Assembly (NCBI GenBank): GCA_025677815.1
Contig: JAIXMP010000003.1
Coordinates: forward strand, 1,674,001-1,738,000
DNA from: Phascolomyces articulosus
Lineage: Eukaryota; Mucoromycota; Mucoromycetes; Mucorales; Lichtheimiaceae
Direction: 5' to 3'
Length of the DNA stretch: 64,000 nucleotides
Shown here in pieces: positions 10,962 through 20,890 of this stretch (positions are counted from its first letter, which is position 1; every line of letters begins with the position of its first letter). The notes below the pieces were generated by a model. It had not been told where the DNA came from. It did not search any database and saw only the letters and a list, made by a program, of their open reading frames with translations. A program made the position numbers and the translations under genes.

Positions 10962-12840
10962 GATAGTCTAAAACAGTTGGCGTTTATATGTATATAAAAA
11001 AAAGTAAAAAAAAAAAAAAAGAGAGAGACGTGGTGGCTTTGCCTTTATTACTCATTGTTTAGCATAAATAAGGTCGGAGTCTATCATTATTTATAACAAC
11101 CACCCATTTTGACATGGCAACAAACAGGAAAGATCATCTATAAAAAAAATAGACAGAAACAGCTTTTCAGTCGGATGTCAACTATTTATTTTGTAAAACA
11201 TATACTCAATTTACTAACTTTTATTTATGGAATGATATTAGCGTCCGATTTTACACTTTTTTTTATCGATTAGATCCACCTATATCCTTATGATTTAAGG
11301 TGATCAATATTAATGTGAACTAATAGTTAACCAGCAGATGATTTTCGTGTTGACGGACCCTCAAGGGAAAAGATCGGAAAAATCGGATTAATCTGTCAAA
11401 TCATTAAAAGCCATTCACAGACACGTGACCCGCATATTCAATAAGTGGTCGAAAATAGCATCGAGTTTTGTAAATAGAGCTTTTTTTTAATAAGATAAAT
11501 AGAATAATAATAGAGTGTAAAAAAGAAATTAAAAAAGGAAATCTGTAGAAAGTGAAAGAGAGAGAGAGAGACAACAAGAAACAGATTGGGTAAAGTAGAC
11601 ACACATTAAATAAAGCGTGTGTATGGATGATCATCAACTCAAGCGCAGTCTCTTGATCTTCTATTGTCGTAATTAATAGCCATATATTAATCAACACGAG
11701 AAAAATGGATAAAAGAGCCCAAAAACGAGTCTTAAAAATTGATAAAATCCTTCTTTCAACAAAGTGCAGTGAAACTCGAACATGACGTGTTATATCCTAT
11801 ACACTCTCAAGCGATGTACTTGGGAGTAATCTGTATATAAATATACTTTTTTTTTTTACCATTCCTACTCTTTTTATTTTAAATTACCGATTTCATCAAT
11901 CAAACAACAAGGTCTTGCTCTATCCATCCATGATTCCCCGATTTTGGTCTTTGTGCTCAAGTTCCCCACTGGTTCTGATCCTGTTGATGAAGCTTCCATC
12001 ATCATCCATCATAAATTCTTTGGATTCTGCTCGTAGTTTTCATCGTCTCCTTGCAACACTTGTTAAGGTGATTCATGATTTGTATCTATTTTGACCATCT
12101 ATGCTGTGGCAGTCATAACATATACATCCAGCATTTTCTCCGTGTTATTTTGTGTTCATCCTCTGATCATCCATGCTCTTGGCTTTCTTTTTGATATTAT
12201 TTTGGATATAGATAATGAGTCGAAACACGATATTAAAACTTTTCCATGGAGTAAATAACATCGACATGATTTGACGGAAGATGGTTGAAGATATCGTAAT
12301 ACGAAAGCTGGATATGATCTTATTGGATAACATGGGATTTTATTATTGGGGCTTTACGAAAGGGATTACGTATTAAAATACGCAGGTATATTAATGTACT
12401 ACTGGCAGAGGACTACATGTAGCGCACGCATCATACGCAGCGTTTCGCTGGGAATCTTGAAAAGCCTACACTGCGCATAGAGCAATGGGTTTTGCGGAGC
12501 CTAATTTAGAAATCTTTTGGTGGTCCTAAGGTCTATTTACGCAGCATACTTGCTATTTTGGAAAATCTATTTAACACCTCCACCGAACTTTACCATAAAA
12601 AATGCCAAAAGCACGACCACCAAAATGTATTGGTTTTCCTTCAACATATTCATTATATGAACGAACGTGCAAAAAACAAAATCTTGATGATTTATTTATT
12701 AACTTTCAAGCTGCCGACTGACACTCACCAAAACGATAAGCAGAAGTAGCAGCCAAAATATATTTGAAACGAGTACATCACAAAAAAAAAATTGTGAATT
12801 TTCGAGCTGTTCCAAAAGGGGCAGTGGAAGTACAAGAAGT
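10962..12840. other. Gene-poor region upstream of transposon remnant
   Basis: AT-rich sequence with the MTD1 promoter at its left edge. One short open stretch, 11890-12050 on plus, has protein-like composition in two frames, but no start or splice structure can be chosen with confidence. Positions 12395-12560 are less AT-rich and contain a run of translatable but frameshifted sequence that may belong to the transposon remnant to the right. No gene is supported. Confidence 0.45.
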
Positions 12841-12851
12841 TTTGTGAAAGA

Positions 12852-13446
12852 GTGGAACGATTAGAACAAAGTGTTAAGTCTATTTACGATATCGTTGATC
12901 GCATTGACAAAAAGTTCGATTTGCTGATTAGTAACCAAAGACAAGGATCATTCGACGATTTAATGTCTGAGGAACAATCAACTGATCGCTTATTCGTAAG
13001 GACATACCTCCAGAATTCGTTGAGCAACCAAGAAAAAAGTGATGGAACTAAACGACCTGGTGCGAAAAAAGATATATATAACGCATTAATGGTGTTATAC
13101 AAGAATGACAAACAACTGATGAAAACGAAGATGGCTGGATTGGGGCAGCATCTAAGTGCATCCATTAACTTTATGAAGACACTGTTGGCAGATAAAAAAA
13201 GTTTTATACATCATGGAAAGCTCTCAAAGAAGCAAATAGCCAGCAGAAGGAAATTGTGATGAAAAGATTTATCCAAATGGTTTCTACGACATCACCACAT
13301 ACTCCAATTGATCAATGCGACAACAATTGGATTGCACACGGATTAATCTCTACCAAATGGGATAATATTCGAGTGCCCAAAAATAAAAACAAGGAGCTCA
13401 TTCGAGAAACGAAGTATCTACAACAGGGCAAGAAGAAAGGTAAGTT
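12852..13446 (+). pseudogene. Frameshifted ORF of unknown function near transposase remnant
   Basis: Two overlapping-frame ORFs (12852-13259 and the stretch ending 13450) read as one protein of about 200 aa if a -1/+1 slip is allowed around the seven-A run at 13194-13200. The first part is helical and charged (YDIVDRIDKKFDLLI, coiled-coil-like). The second part contains SWKALKEANSQQKEIV and PIDQCDNNWIAHGL followed by KWDNIRVPKNKNKE. I do not recognise the domain. Because it lies directly upstream of Tnp2-like fragments and is broken, I read it as an accessory or N-terminal ORF of a decayed DNA transposon. A genome assembly error in the A run is the alternative. Confidence 0.45.
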
Positions 13447-13505
13447 ATAGAATTAGTATCTGGGCATATAGGTTAGTGTTTTTTTTTACTTTGATTCCAA
13501 AACAA

Positions 13506-13943
13506 TTACATGAACTGCAAGTGTATCTATTGCACATATTACAATGTCACTAGAGACAATCCAACAAAGATTCGGGCTAGAATTAATTGTAATTTTGACT
13601 CAATAGCAATGTTGGGGAATCAGCGGTATAGCATTCAAAATTTCCCAGAGCTTATTCTACATATTGGAAACAATCATCTTTGAATGACTTCAACGACGCG
13701 TACGAAGAAAAATGTGTTGAAATAGAATTAACGCGTATCAAGAAACAAACCATGAACATCAAGAACTTTACATGTGCCAAAAGCAGAAGAATAGCTGCCA
13801 AAATTGTATACGATAGTTTGGAAGACCAAGTAGGGAGTAGTCTCGATGTGAACACCACCACTACTACCAGGAACAATAGCCAAGGTAAATCTTATAAATT
13901 CATTCATTGTTCTCCCATTTGTCCAGATCAAATAGACTACTAA
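13506..13943 (+). pseudogene. Cys-rich and charged fragments, probable transposon N-terminal exons
   Basis: The frame from 13506 to 13679 reads a Cys-rich start (NYMNCKCIYCTYYNVTRDNP) and continues to a TGA. The frame beginning near 13665 (YWKQSSLNDFNDAYEEKC) runs to 13943. The order Cys-rich patch, then a charged segment, then the Tnp2-like domain downstream resembles the zinc-finger plus Tnp2 layout of fungal Plavaka-type CACTA transposases. Stops and frame changes mean it is not an intact gene. Confidence 0.4.
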
Positions 13944-13968
13944 GCATATATTTACATCAAATTAGGAG

Positions 13969-14295
13969 TCGTAGATCATTCCAGTCAAACTTGCAACGGG
14001 TAGATTGGACAATTTCTTGGACCCTTTATACAAGGAATTAGATATGCTTCAAAAATACGGCGTTGATATGTCATGTTCTGATGGCACTTTTCTTCATTTC
14101 AAAGTTCATGCAATGTTCATGACTGGTGATGTTGTTGGTGTCCAAGAACTGGTTCATAATAAAACGTTCCGTTCCCGATTTAGTTGTCATATGTGTTATA
14201 TTGAACCTGAAAGCCATGAAAGTAGACAAGGGCTTGGGATGACCAAGTGTTTTCTTGGGAATCAAGATGGGGTTTACGAATTACGTGACAAGTGA
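13969..14295 (+). mobile_element. Tnp2/Plavaka-like (CACTA superfamily) transposase fragment
   Basis: A ~100-residue fragment contains GRLDNFLDPLYKELDMLQKY, then a short variable loop, FKVHAMFMTGDVVGVQELV, and a closing Cys pair in FSCHMCYIEPES. This order is typical of fungal Tnp2-like transposases: S-F-L-x-P-[L/M]-x-x-E-L, T-x-x-A-x-x-x-x-x-x-G-D-[I/V]-x-[A/G], C-x-x-C. The ATG at 14005 is internal; homology starts earlier, around 13969. The downstream DDE-type catalytic part is missing after the stop at 14295. No terminal inverted repeats were found by eye. It is a dead remnant. Confidence 0.6.
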
Positions 14296-15300
14296 GATAT
14301 TTTGACATATCTACACTTCTTCTCATATAATAATACTAAAATCACTAATGATCGGTTGCTCCCCTCTTTTACATTCCAAAATCATCACATTCTTTATCTT
14401 ACAAAGAATAACATAATATGACACCACATTCTTATTTTATACGATGCTCATCGTCAAATCTAACATTCTTACCGATGTATCTTTATAATGAATATACTTT
14501 AACATTCTCTCTATGAATACTTGTATCATATCGACATTCCAAACAAACTTTAATAATAACAAACTACCATGATCAACTATCAAGTGGCATGGATAAGAAA
14601 ACATATAAATACTGTACTTGTAAAACTAGAAATAATTATCATCTTGATTATCAGAATAAATATACATTGGTTCTCACAAGACTTCTTTGACTCTTTTCTC
14701 TTGTCTCTATTTTACTTCTTATCCATACCACAGTATGTGCAAAATACCCTAAATTTGAATTTTTCTCGAATATTTTTGCCTTTTTAACAATGAAAAATAT
14801 TTAGGATATATTCAAAATATATTTGAAGTTGAACATGTAATTTTTTTTTTTGTATCTATGATGAATATTTTTTGAATATTATTTTTCTAAGGTGTTAAAT
14901 AGAGTTGCTAATAAAAAACCCTTTTGTAAGATATTGAAATGGATTATTATTATTGTGTGATGGAAGGTAATATTATTTTTTAATAGACATTTAGTATCTT
15001 ATTATGGTAGCAGAGGAACGATAGTTTCAGAAGGAATGATCAAGAACGGTGGTTATATTGGGACAGTAGTAGATGATATAGTTCATAAAATAGTTGAATT
15101 ATACAGCAGTATAAAAGGTTTCGCTTCTTGACACGGCAACCATAATAAAATTTTTTTTTTCTCCAGTTCATGATAAAAGCATGTTGAAATGATATGCACA
15201 GGTAATTGTGCTTTATGCTTGGAAACAAAATGTTGAGCAGTAGTAACTACGGGACTTAAACGTCATCAGTTTTTGCTATTTTTGAAGCCGCAGTAACTCT
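14296..15300. other. AT-rich region with one copy of a dispersed repeat
   Basis: No gene is supported. A ~110-bp segment at about 14732-14840 is shared with 22281-22450 (described separately). The rest is AT-rich with homopolymers. Confidence 0.5.
14732..14840 (+). repeat. Dispersed repeat, copy A
   Basis: Begins TATGTGCAAAATACCC and continues with near-identical sequence to positions 22281-22450 (AAATTTGAATT, TCTCGAATA, then AATGAAAAATATT and AGGATA). Copy B carries an extra ~65 bp in the middle. The two copies lie about 7.5 kb apart in the same orientation. Probably an old non-autonomous mobile element; its ends are not defined. Confidence 0.55.
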
Positions 15301-15360
15301 CACCGAACTTTAGGTCAGCATTCTTCTCTCAACCCAATAGACACACACTTTTTCTTCTAC

Positions 15361-15625
15361 AAAAATGAAACTTCAAGTTGCTAATGAAAAAGGTACTTTT
15401 GAAATCTTTACGACGTTTTCAATGATCCTCTCTTGACAATGGATAACTTTATTTTAATCTAGTTTTGCTTTTTCACTGAACTAATTAACCAAACATTTTT
15501 TTTAATTCAGTTAACAATTCTGGTTTCCATTTGTTTTCAAGTTACATGAAACTTCATGCTGTTTTAAGGTACCTTTGAAATCGTTACTCAGTCTTTCAAT
15601 GCTCCTCTCTTGGCATTGAATGGCC
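15361..15625 (+). repeat. Degenerate direct repeat of ~85 bp (two copies)
   Basis: Copies start at about 15364 and 15547. Both read ATGAAACTTCA, then GGTAC-TTTGAAATC, then TTTCAATG-TCCTCTCTTG. The first copy sits after a pyrimidine-rich leader and an A-run, like a short first exon (MKLQVANEK followed by a GTACTT donor). The second looks like a decayed duplicate. No downstream exon could be joined. Confidence 0.4.
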
Positions 15626-15939
15626 TTAATTGCTTTTTTTTACTGATTTATTTAATCAACCTTCTTTATTCTCTCAAACTTTTCCTCCAATACTTTTTTT
15701 TCGTTACCATTCCATATCTTCATTTTGCTTATGCATTCTTTTTTATATTATATTCTTTATTTTTAGTATTCTCAAACTTATTTTTTTAAGTTCATTCTTC
15801 TATTTGGATCTTCTCAAGTCATTTCGAAATGAATGCCGCTATATTGTTTCCAAAGCATTCAGGGTTCCAATGTTTTCTTTTTCTAGTCGATACCATTTCT
15901 TTCCCTTTTGGTCAAGCCTATGCTCTGCTTTTCGTATTA

Positions 15940-15995
15940 GCCAAGTCTATGTAGTTTTGGTACATACGGTGACGGGTTCGACTCCTGTACTTGGT
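15940..15995 (+). ncRNA. tRNA-like element lacking a D-arm, with Pol III A and B boxes
   Basis: The sequence folds by eye into a 7-bp acceptor-like stem, GCCAAGT (15940-15946) with ACTTGGT (15989-15995), with one G-U pair. It also has a 6-bp stem TATGTA/TACATA with a 7-nt loop GTTTTGG (15948-15966), and a T-arm ACGGG-TTCGACT-CCTGT (15972-15988). The B box GGTTCGACTCC (15975-15985) matches the consensus exactly. TAGCCAAGTCT (15938-15948) matches the A-box consensus at 10 of 11 positions. A D-arm is absent, so it is not an ordinary nuclear tRNA. It could be the tRNA-derived head of a SINE, the promoter of a longer Pol III RNA, or a nuclear copy of a mitochondrial-type tRNA. A five-T run at 16047 could act as terminator. 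Confidence 0.5.
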
Positions 15996-16480
15996 TCAAG
16001 GGGCCTGAGTTCTTGTTGGTGCCAGGTCCCACTGGATATGGCGCGTCTTTTTGACAATCCAACGGAGCCGAGGAGACGACAGTTGGTTTAGCTGAGGTTA
16101 AGGTGCGGCCTTCTGTTCCCCTTTCGGCACACCCAAGATTGTGGTCAGTAACCATTCGCATGCAAGGAAGAAGTCAGACTTAGGAACTGGCCAGGGTATA
16201 GTACTTGCATGTGTTCACAACAGTCTGTATAATCTTGGTAGAATTGTCCTTATTGTGTACTCTGGAAGGACGTTGATTTCCTTTGATCAACTAAATGCAC
16301 ATTTTGGAGGCTAACAGTGCGATAGCCATACGTCTCTGCATTCCACAGAACTCGCATTCCCTGGGAGTAATTTGACTATCCATAGTCATCCCGCTTGTGC
16401 AGTTAGTACAACCAAGTGTTCGAAAACAGCTTTCGGTCGCCCATGAGTCTTTGTAGCTGACTCAAAATGCTATGTCCGTT
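15996..16480. other. GC-richer block of unknown nature
   Basis: This ~480-bp stretch is visibly less AT-rich than its flanks and follows directly after the tRNA-like element. I looked for signatures of RNase P/MRP RNA, SRP RNA, 5S rRNA and the U1-U6 RNAs and saw none. Reading frames in both strands are short. It may be the body of a SINE or of a long Pol III transcript, or the 3' end of a retroelement. Confidence 0.35.
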
Positions 16481-16502
16481 CATGACAAAAACTGTCGAGG
16501 CA

Positions 16503-16523
16503 GTGCTACCATTTTACCTGGTA
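16503..16523 (+). repeat. Perfect 7-bp hairpin
   Basis: GCTACCA and TGGTAGC flank the 7-nt loop TTTTACC, at the right edge of the GC-richer block. It may mark a structured end of the same unit. Confidence 0.4.
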
Positions 16524-19191
16524 GCCTTCCACCACACCAGCAAGAAAAAAGTGCTCGGGCGAAAAAGCCATGTGAGAAGGGGATGAAACCAATAAAAGAG
16601 GGGGACGAAAACAAAAGAGGGACGCGAAGGAAGAGAGTTGTCCATGCATAAAATACTTTTACCTTTTTCTCTTTGTTAAAATAATAGGTGAAATTTCGAG
16701 TGCCATAGCCAACAACAAAAAAAAAAATCAATATGAATTCATAACATTGATAGCCCATCTGCTCCCGTTCTGTCTGTATGTATTTCAATTATAACTATTT
16801 CATTACTAAAAGAAACTTTATATATGAGCAATTAAACTAATATACGTTGTATATAAATATATATAGTAGGTTATGCCGTTTCTCAAGTTGACGATTCTTA
16901 ATCATGATACGCCCCTGTTTTGCGGGTATGTTTTTTTTCTGTTTCTTTGAACTATAATCAGTTTATTATAAAAGAAGAACAATTGACAAACATATGTATT
17001 TAAGCATGGTTTCCAAGGTGAACGATTGTCTTTATGTGTCATGATGGTCTTACTGAGTATTTTTATGCCAAATGAAACGGGGTCTCAGTTGATCTGTACG
17101 GTTAGCAACCAATATATCGAGCGATTATATCTGTAAGTTTCTCTTTCTTCTTTACTACATTTTTTACATATTGAATTGTTATCTGTTCATCAGCTTATAC
17201 TCTTTTGCGAATTTTCTAGTATGAAACTGAATGGATTCCGATTGTGCACCGATGAAATCTTCTCCTGTTGATGCTAACGACTGCTGCAAAGATGGCTACT
17301 CCTGTTATGTATGGACAAAACAATCGAATGGCGTGGAACAAATTTTATTGTCTTATTATTCAAGCGAAGCGCGTATATGTTGATAATGTAAGTACAGTCT
17401 GGCTTTTATTGATCTGATCTTATGTACTGGTGGAAGTGATTCAATATATTTCCCGCTTTTTTCAATATATAATCATACCTACATTGTTATTGTTTATTGA
17501 TATGCCGTTAAAAAATGACATTGAATCTCTAACACCATATGCCATTATATTATATTATATCATAGGTCTTTCTTCTTTGCAAGCTTCTCTTACAGCTATT
17601 AAACACAGCTGGTTCTTCCCTTGTTGTATAGTTTATGGTATATAAATTTATCTTATATATATATTTGTCTTGTTAAAATGTAAAGCGAAGAATGAGATCT
17701 TGGTTGACATTTGATTCTTCTTGTATTTTATATTTAAAAATAAATAGGTAAACAAAGGGCACCCAACGATCTGAATCAGAGCATGGCAGACCATTTGAAA
17801 GAAGGATGGATCACGTATAAAAAAACAAAAAAATGATAGAAAGCAGCTGATTTATCGACCCTTTGCTCTTCCTTTGTGGAGGGTGCTTCTTTTTGAAGGA
17901 GCCGTTTGAATTCGTAATCCAGGTGTACTGAACTATGGGTTAAATTGGTCATTTTTTTTCTTAATGGCATAAGACATTGAATTTTTTTTCCGTGTCTAAA
18001 AAATGTCGAAGGGAGAAAAAATGGCTTTTTTAACGTATAGTGGTCGACCATCAATTCCAGCATCCGTATGGAGGTGTCGCTCATGGCCGCGGCTGCAGTT
18101 GGATTGCGGGTTTAGGCGAAGAAACCTTTCTATTGGGTCTTTTGGGTAACCATTTGACAAAGTGTAGGCTGTTGGTCAGTAACTGAGGCAAAGAGGTTAT
18201 GTAGGAGTATGCGACCGGACGACAGCATATATAGTTGATTTAAATGGATAATTCATGTACGATGACGATTTAAACGAATAATGGAATTATGTGGATAATC
18301 GATTTACGACGACGATTCGAACCAATAGTGGAATTATGTCGATAAATCTGGAATTGTTGATGCAAAGCAAATTAAATTGTTTGGTGAAATGGTAAAACGA
18401 AACGACAACAATGGTTTTACTGTACTAATAGACTAATATTATCCATGTTTATTAAATATTTCTAGACCAGATTCTTCCCTTTTGAAACATGTGACCTATC
18501 TTTTGCGTCCTCAAGTTCTTTGCGTCCTCGTGTATTTCAAGCTCTTTAATATAGTCAATTCCTTTACGTTCTTCAGGTCATTCAAGTCATTCACAGTAGG
18601 CTAGTCATTCACAATAGTATTCCTTTAGTCATTCAATTTTTCCTTCTGTACATCAAAAACATTTGGGTCTTCTGACATAGTGCAGTTGGGTCAACCTACT
18701 GAGGGATAGGGTGGGTTTTCCTCGTTTTAATAAACATCAAACTTAAAAAAACATGACTCTGTTGGTATTTTTTTTTATATGTTTGAAATAATTAATTCAT
18801 TTTAATAATGACTGTTTGTACTTGATCAACCTTATCGGAATGACTCCGAGTGCACGGGCCATGGTTATAAAGTTGAGATATTGGATGGTTGATCTTTATT
18901 CAAAAAGAAAACAGGGCTTATTGGTTTGCATCTATGCTCTACAACAGTTCAACTGTTGTGATGATTGATGTGCCTGTTGTATTAAATCCTAAGCCACCTT
19001 AAGAAAATAATCATCTCTTTTTCATTTGTGATAATAATAATGAAATTCGTATAGTTCAGGGTAGTTTTCTTAGTCTTGTTACTTGTAACTAATAATTGGA
19101 AGGTGGAAGAACGGAGCAAAGAAACATGATCTTTTATTATTAATAAAGTCAAAAGTATATTATATACAAGCATATGGGCTTGGTATGAAAG

Positions 19192-19238
19192 AAAAAAAAA
19201 ACACCGTGAAGGGGGTTTTTTCACGATGTTTTTTTTTC
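19192..19238. repeat. Fold-back element with A/T-run ends
   Basis: A near-perfect inverted repeat: nine A then ACACCGTGAA, a G/T loop, then TTCACGATGT and T's. One mismatch lies in the arm. On DNA it could extrude as a cruciform; on RNA it resembles a hairpin followed by a T-run. Confidence 0.5.
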
Positions 19239-19363
19239 CTATACTTCATTATATTATTGATTGAGTTGCAAAAACACACGCAAACATAACACACAATATT
19301 ACGTAACAGCGATTTATCATTATTCTTTTGCATTCTTAATGGATTTATTATATGAATAAGATT

Positions 19364-19400
<37 letters not shown>
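19364..19400. repeat. (TTA)n microsatellite
   Basis: About 12 tandem TTA units followed by TATATA. A simple repeat with no associated gene. Confidence 0.9.
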
Positions 19401-19405
<5 letters not shown>

Positions 19406-19799
19406 AATGATAATGACTACTATGTGATCATCATTTATTAAAAAAACAATATGATCGCCGTAGTAGAAAGATGGTTTTTTTTTTTTTGATTAAATCATCG
19501 TGGGTCCTTCGTATATTGAAACGCCGACACCCATGATATCATTTAGAGGCACAAAAATAGGTACACACGCCATTCACTCTTCTCTTTCTTTTTGCATATA
19601 AACTCTCTTTGATACATACATACATACATAAATATACACACGGTCATTACTTAACCTTGATTCAATTCCCAATCGTTCGATCCGATCCCATCCGTCATGG
19701 CCATCTATTCAGTTGATACCCTTCCACTTATCCTGTTATGAAACCAAATATCCTGTTGCGATAGCAAATATACACGCGTAATATATTTTTTTTTCTTGA

Positions 19800-20576
19800 C
19801 CAAACTTGACAACCGATTCAAAAGAGACTTGGTCATCTCAATCTTCACTTTTGTCAACTAACACTGGGACGCGTCATCATTATAGTAGGAAGTCTAATCC
19901 ACTTGCAATTTGGGCTATCAACTTTTGGGTATATAACTATATATCTTTTTCTTTCTTTCAAAGTCGGGGCCCCTTTTTTCTATTTGTTGCAGGATGAAAC
20001 AGTTTTCATAGTATCCATGGAAAATGGCTCATCTTTTTTTATTTATTTATCGGTCTAGACTATCAAGTGAACAGCAGCCGCGAAAAACAACAACAACAAC
20101 AATTCTGGCCTCATGCTAGCATATTACAATGTGCATCACTCGACCTTCAAGCATGATCATTCCAATACGTGTGTATAAGGACCATGATTTTCTGTAGATG
20201 TTACAGTAAATTTGGAGAAACATGGCAATACCAGGGGTCAACCGGAAGGATTGGATGAAAACTTACAGTCAATCAATAGCATTATCATGATGAAAAATGA
20301 AGATGATAACAATGGTACGTAGACACAATTTTTCGATCATCGAAAGGGGCACATGTGGGAAAAAAAATGTTTTCATTGGAAACCGGGGTGTGTTCAATAA
20401 GATGCATGATGCTGATAAAATATTTTCCTTTCTTATGGCTTTCCCGAACAGGTATGACGGTTATATTTACTTATATTGGAAAGGGGAAAGAGGATAACGG
20501 ATCGAACATGGATTGGATGATGATGATGGTGATGATAATGATGATGATGATAATGGAACAAGACATGTGTTATCAT

Positions 20577-20607
<31 letters not shown>

Positions 20608-20890
20608 TTTCGAAGAGTGTTGTTCGATTCAATGGTATGTGAATATGGATCAAGAAAGAATGACGGGATAAGGACAACGAATCTGGATGATGACTTGTGT
20701 AGGTATTTGCATCAACAGTTTCAGGTACTTTTTTTTTCTTCCTTCATTTATTGGATAAAAATCAAATCATATATAAAAATAAAGTATATATTTAAACTCA
20801 TTTTCTTAATAATGATTGTATTATTGGACTTTCTTGACGATTTGAAAGAGGAGGAGATATGTGATCTGTATGAGGTTAGACACTGGCTAT
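19800..20890 (+). other. Unresolved multi-exon gene candidate or decayed gene
   Basis: Several open stretches bounded by canonical splice sites lie in one direction. The clearest is 20198-20314, after a CTGTAG acceptor, ending at a GTACGT donor (reads TVNLEKHGNTRGQPEGLDEN). A second at about 20640-20724 ends RTTNLDDDLCRYLHQQFQ before GTACTT. A third at about 20827-20873 reads LDFLDDLKEEEICDLYE before GTTAGA. Protein-like composition (acidic, Gln/Asn-rich) argues for real or former coding sequence. I cannot join them into one frame from a start codon, and I do not recognise a family. A GAT-rich microsatellite lies at 20515-20557. Confidence 0.3.

Larger units (their letters stand above)
16524..19600. 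other. Gene-poor region, probable degenerate sequence
   Basis: No gene is supported. Short protein-like stretches with canonical donors occur at 16873-16930 and 17069-17137 (MPNETGSQLICTVSNQYIER). A 50-codon Cys-containing ORF lies at 17230-17382. These cannot be joined. About 2.3 imperfect copies of a ~55-bp unit (GGAATTATGT-GATAA, ACGACGACGATT) lie at 18235-18355. A 102-codon minus ORF at 17776-18084 has no recognisable domain. Confidence 0.4.

Noticed and set aside
15364..15400. Possible ribosomal-protein first exon (MKLQVANEK plus donor)
   Set aside because: A pyrimidine-rich leader and MKL start are suggestive, but no second exon of any ribosomal protein could be found downstream.
15937..16161. 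74-codon minus ORF across the tRNA-like element
   Set aside because: Its QESNPSPYVP part is simply the reverse translation of the B-box arm, a common false protein from tRNA-like DNA.
17776..18084. 102-codon minus ORF
   Set aside because: No recognisable motif and no start context; may be part of degenerate sequence.
18160..18760. Possible solo LTR (TGTTGG start, TATA and AATAAA-like signals)
   Set aside because: No matching second LTR, no clear TG...CA ends with target duplication, and no primer-binding site.
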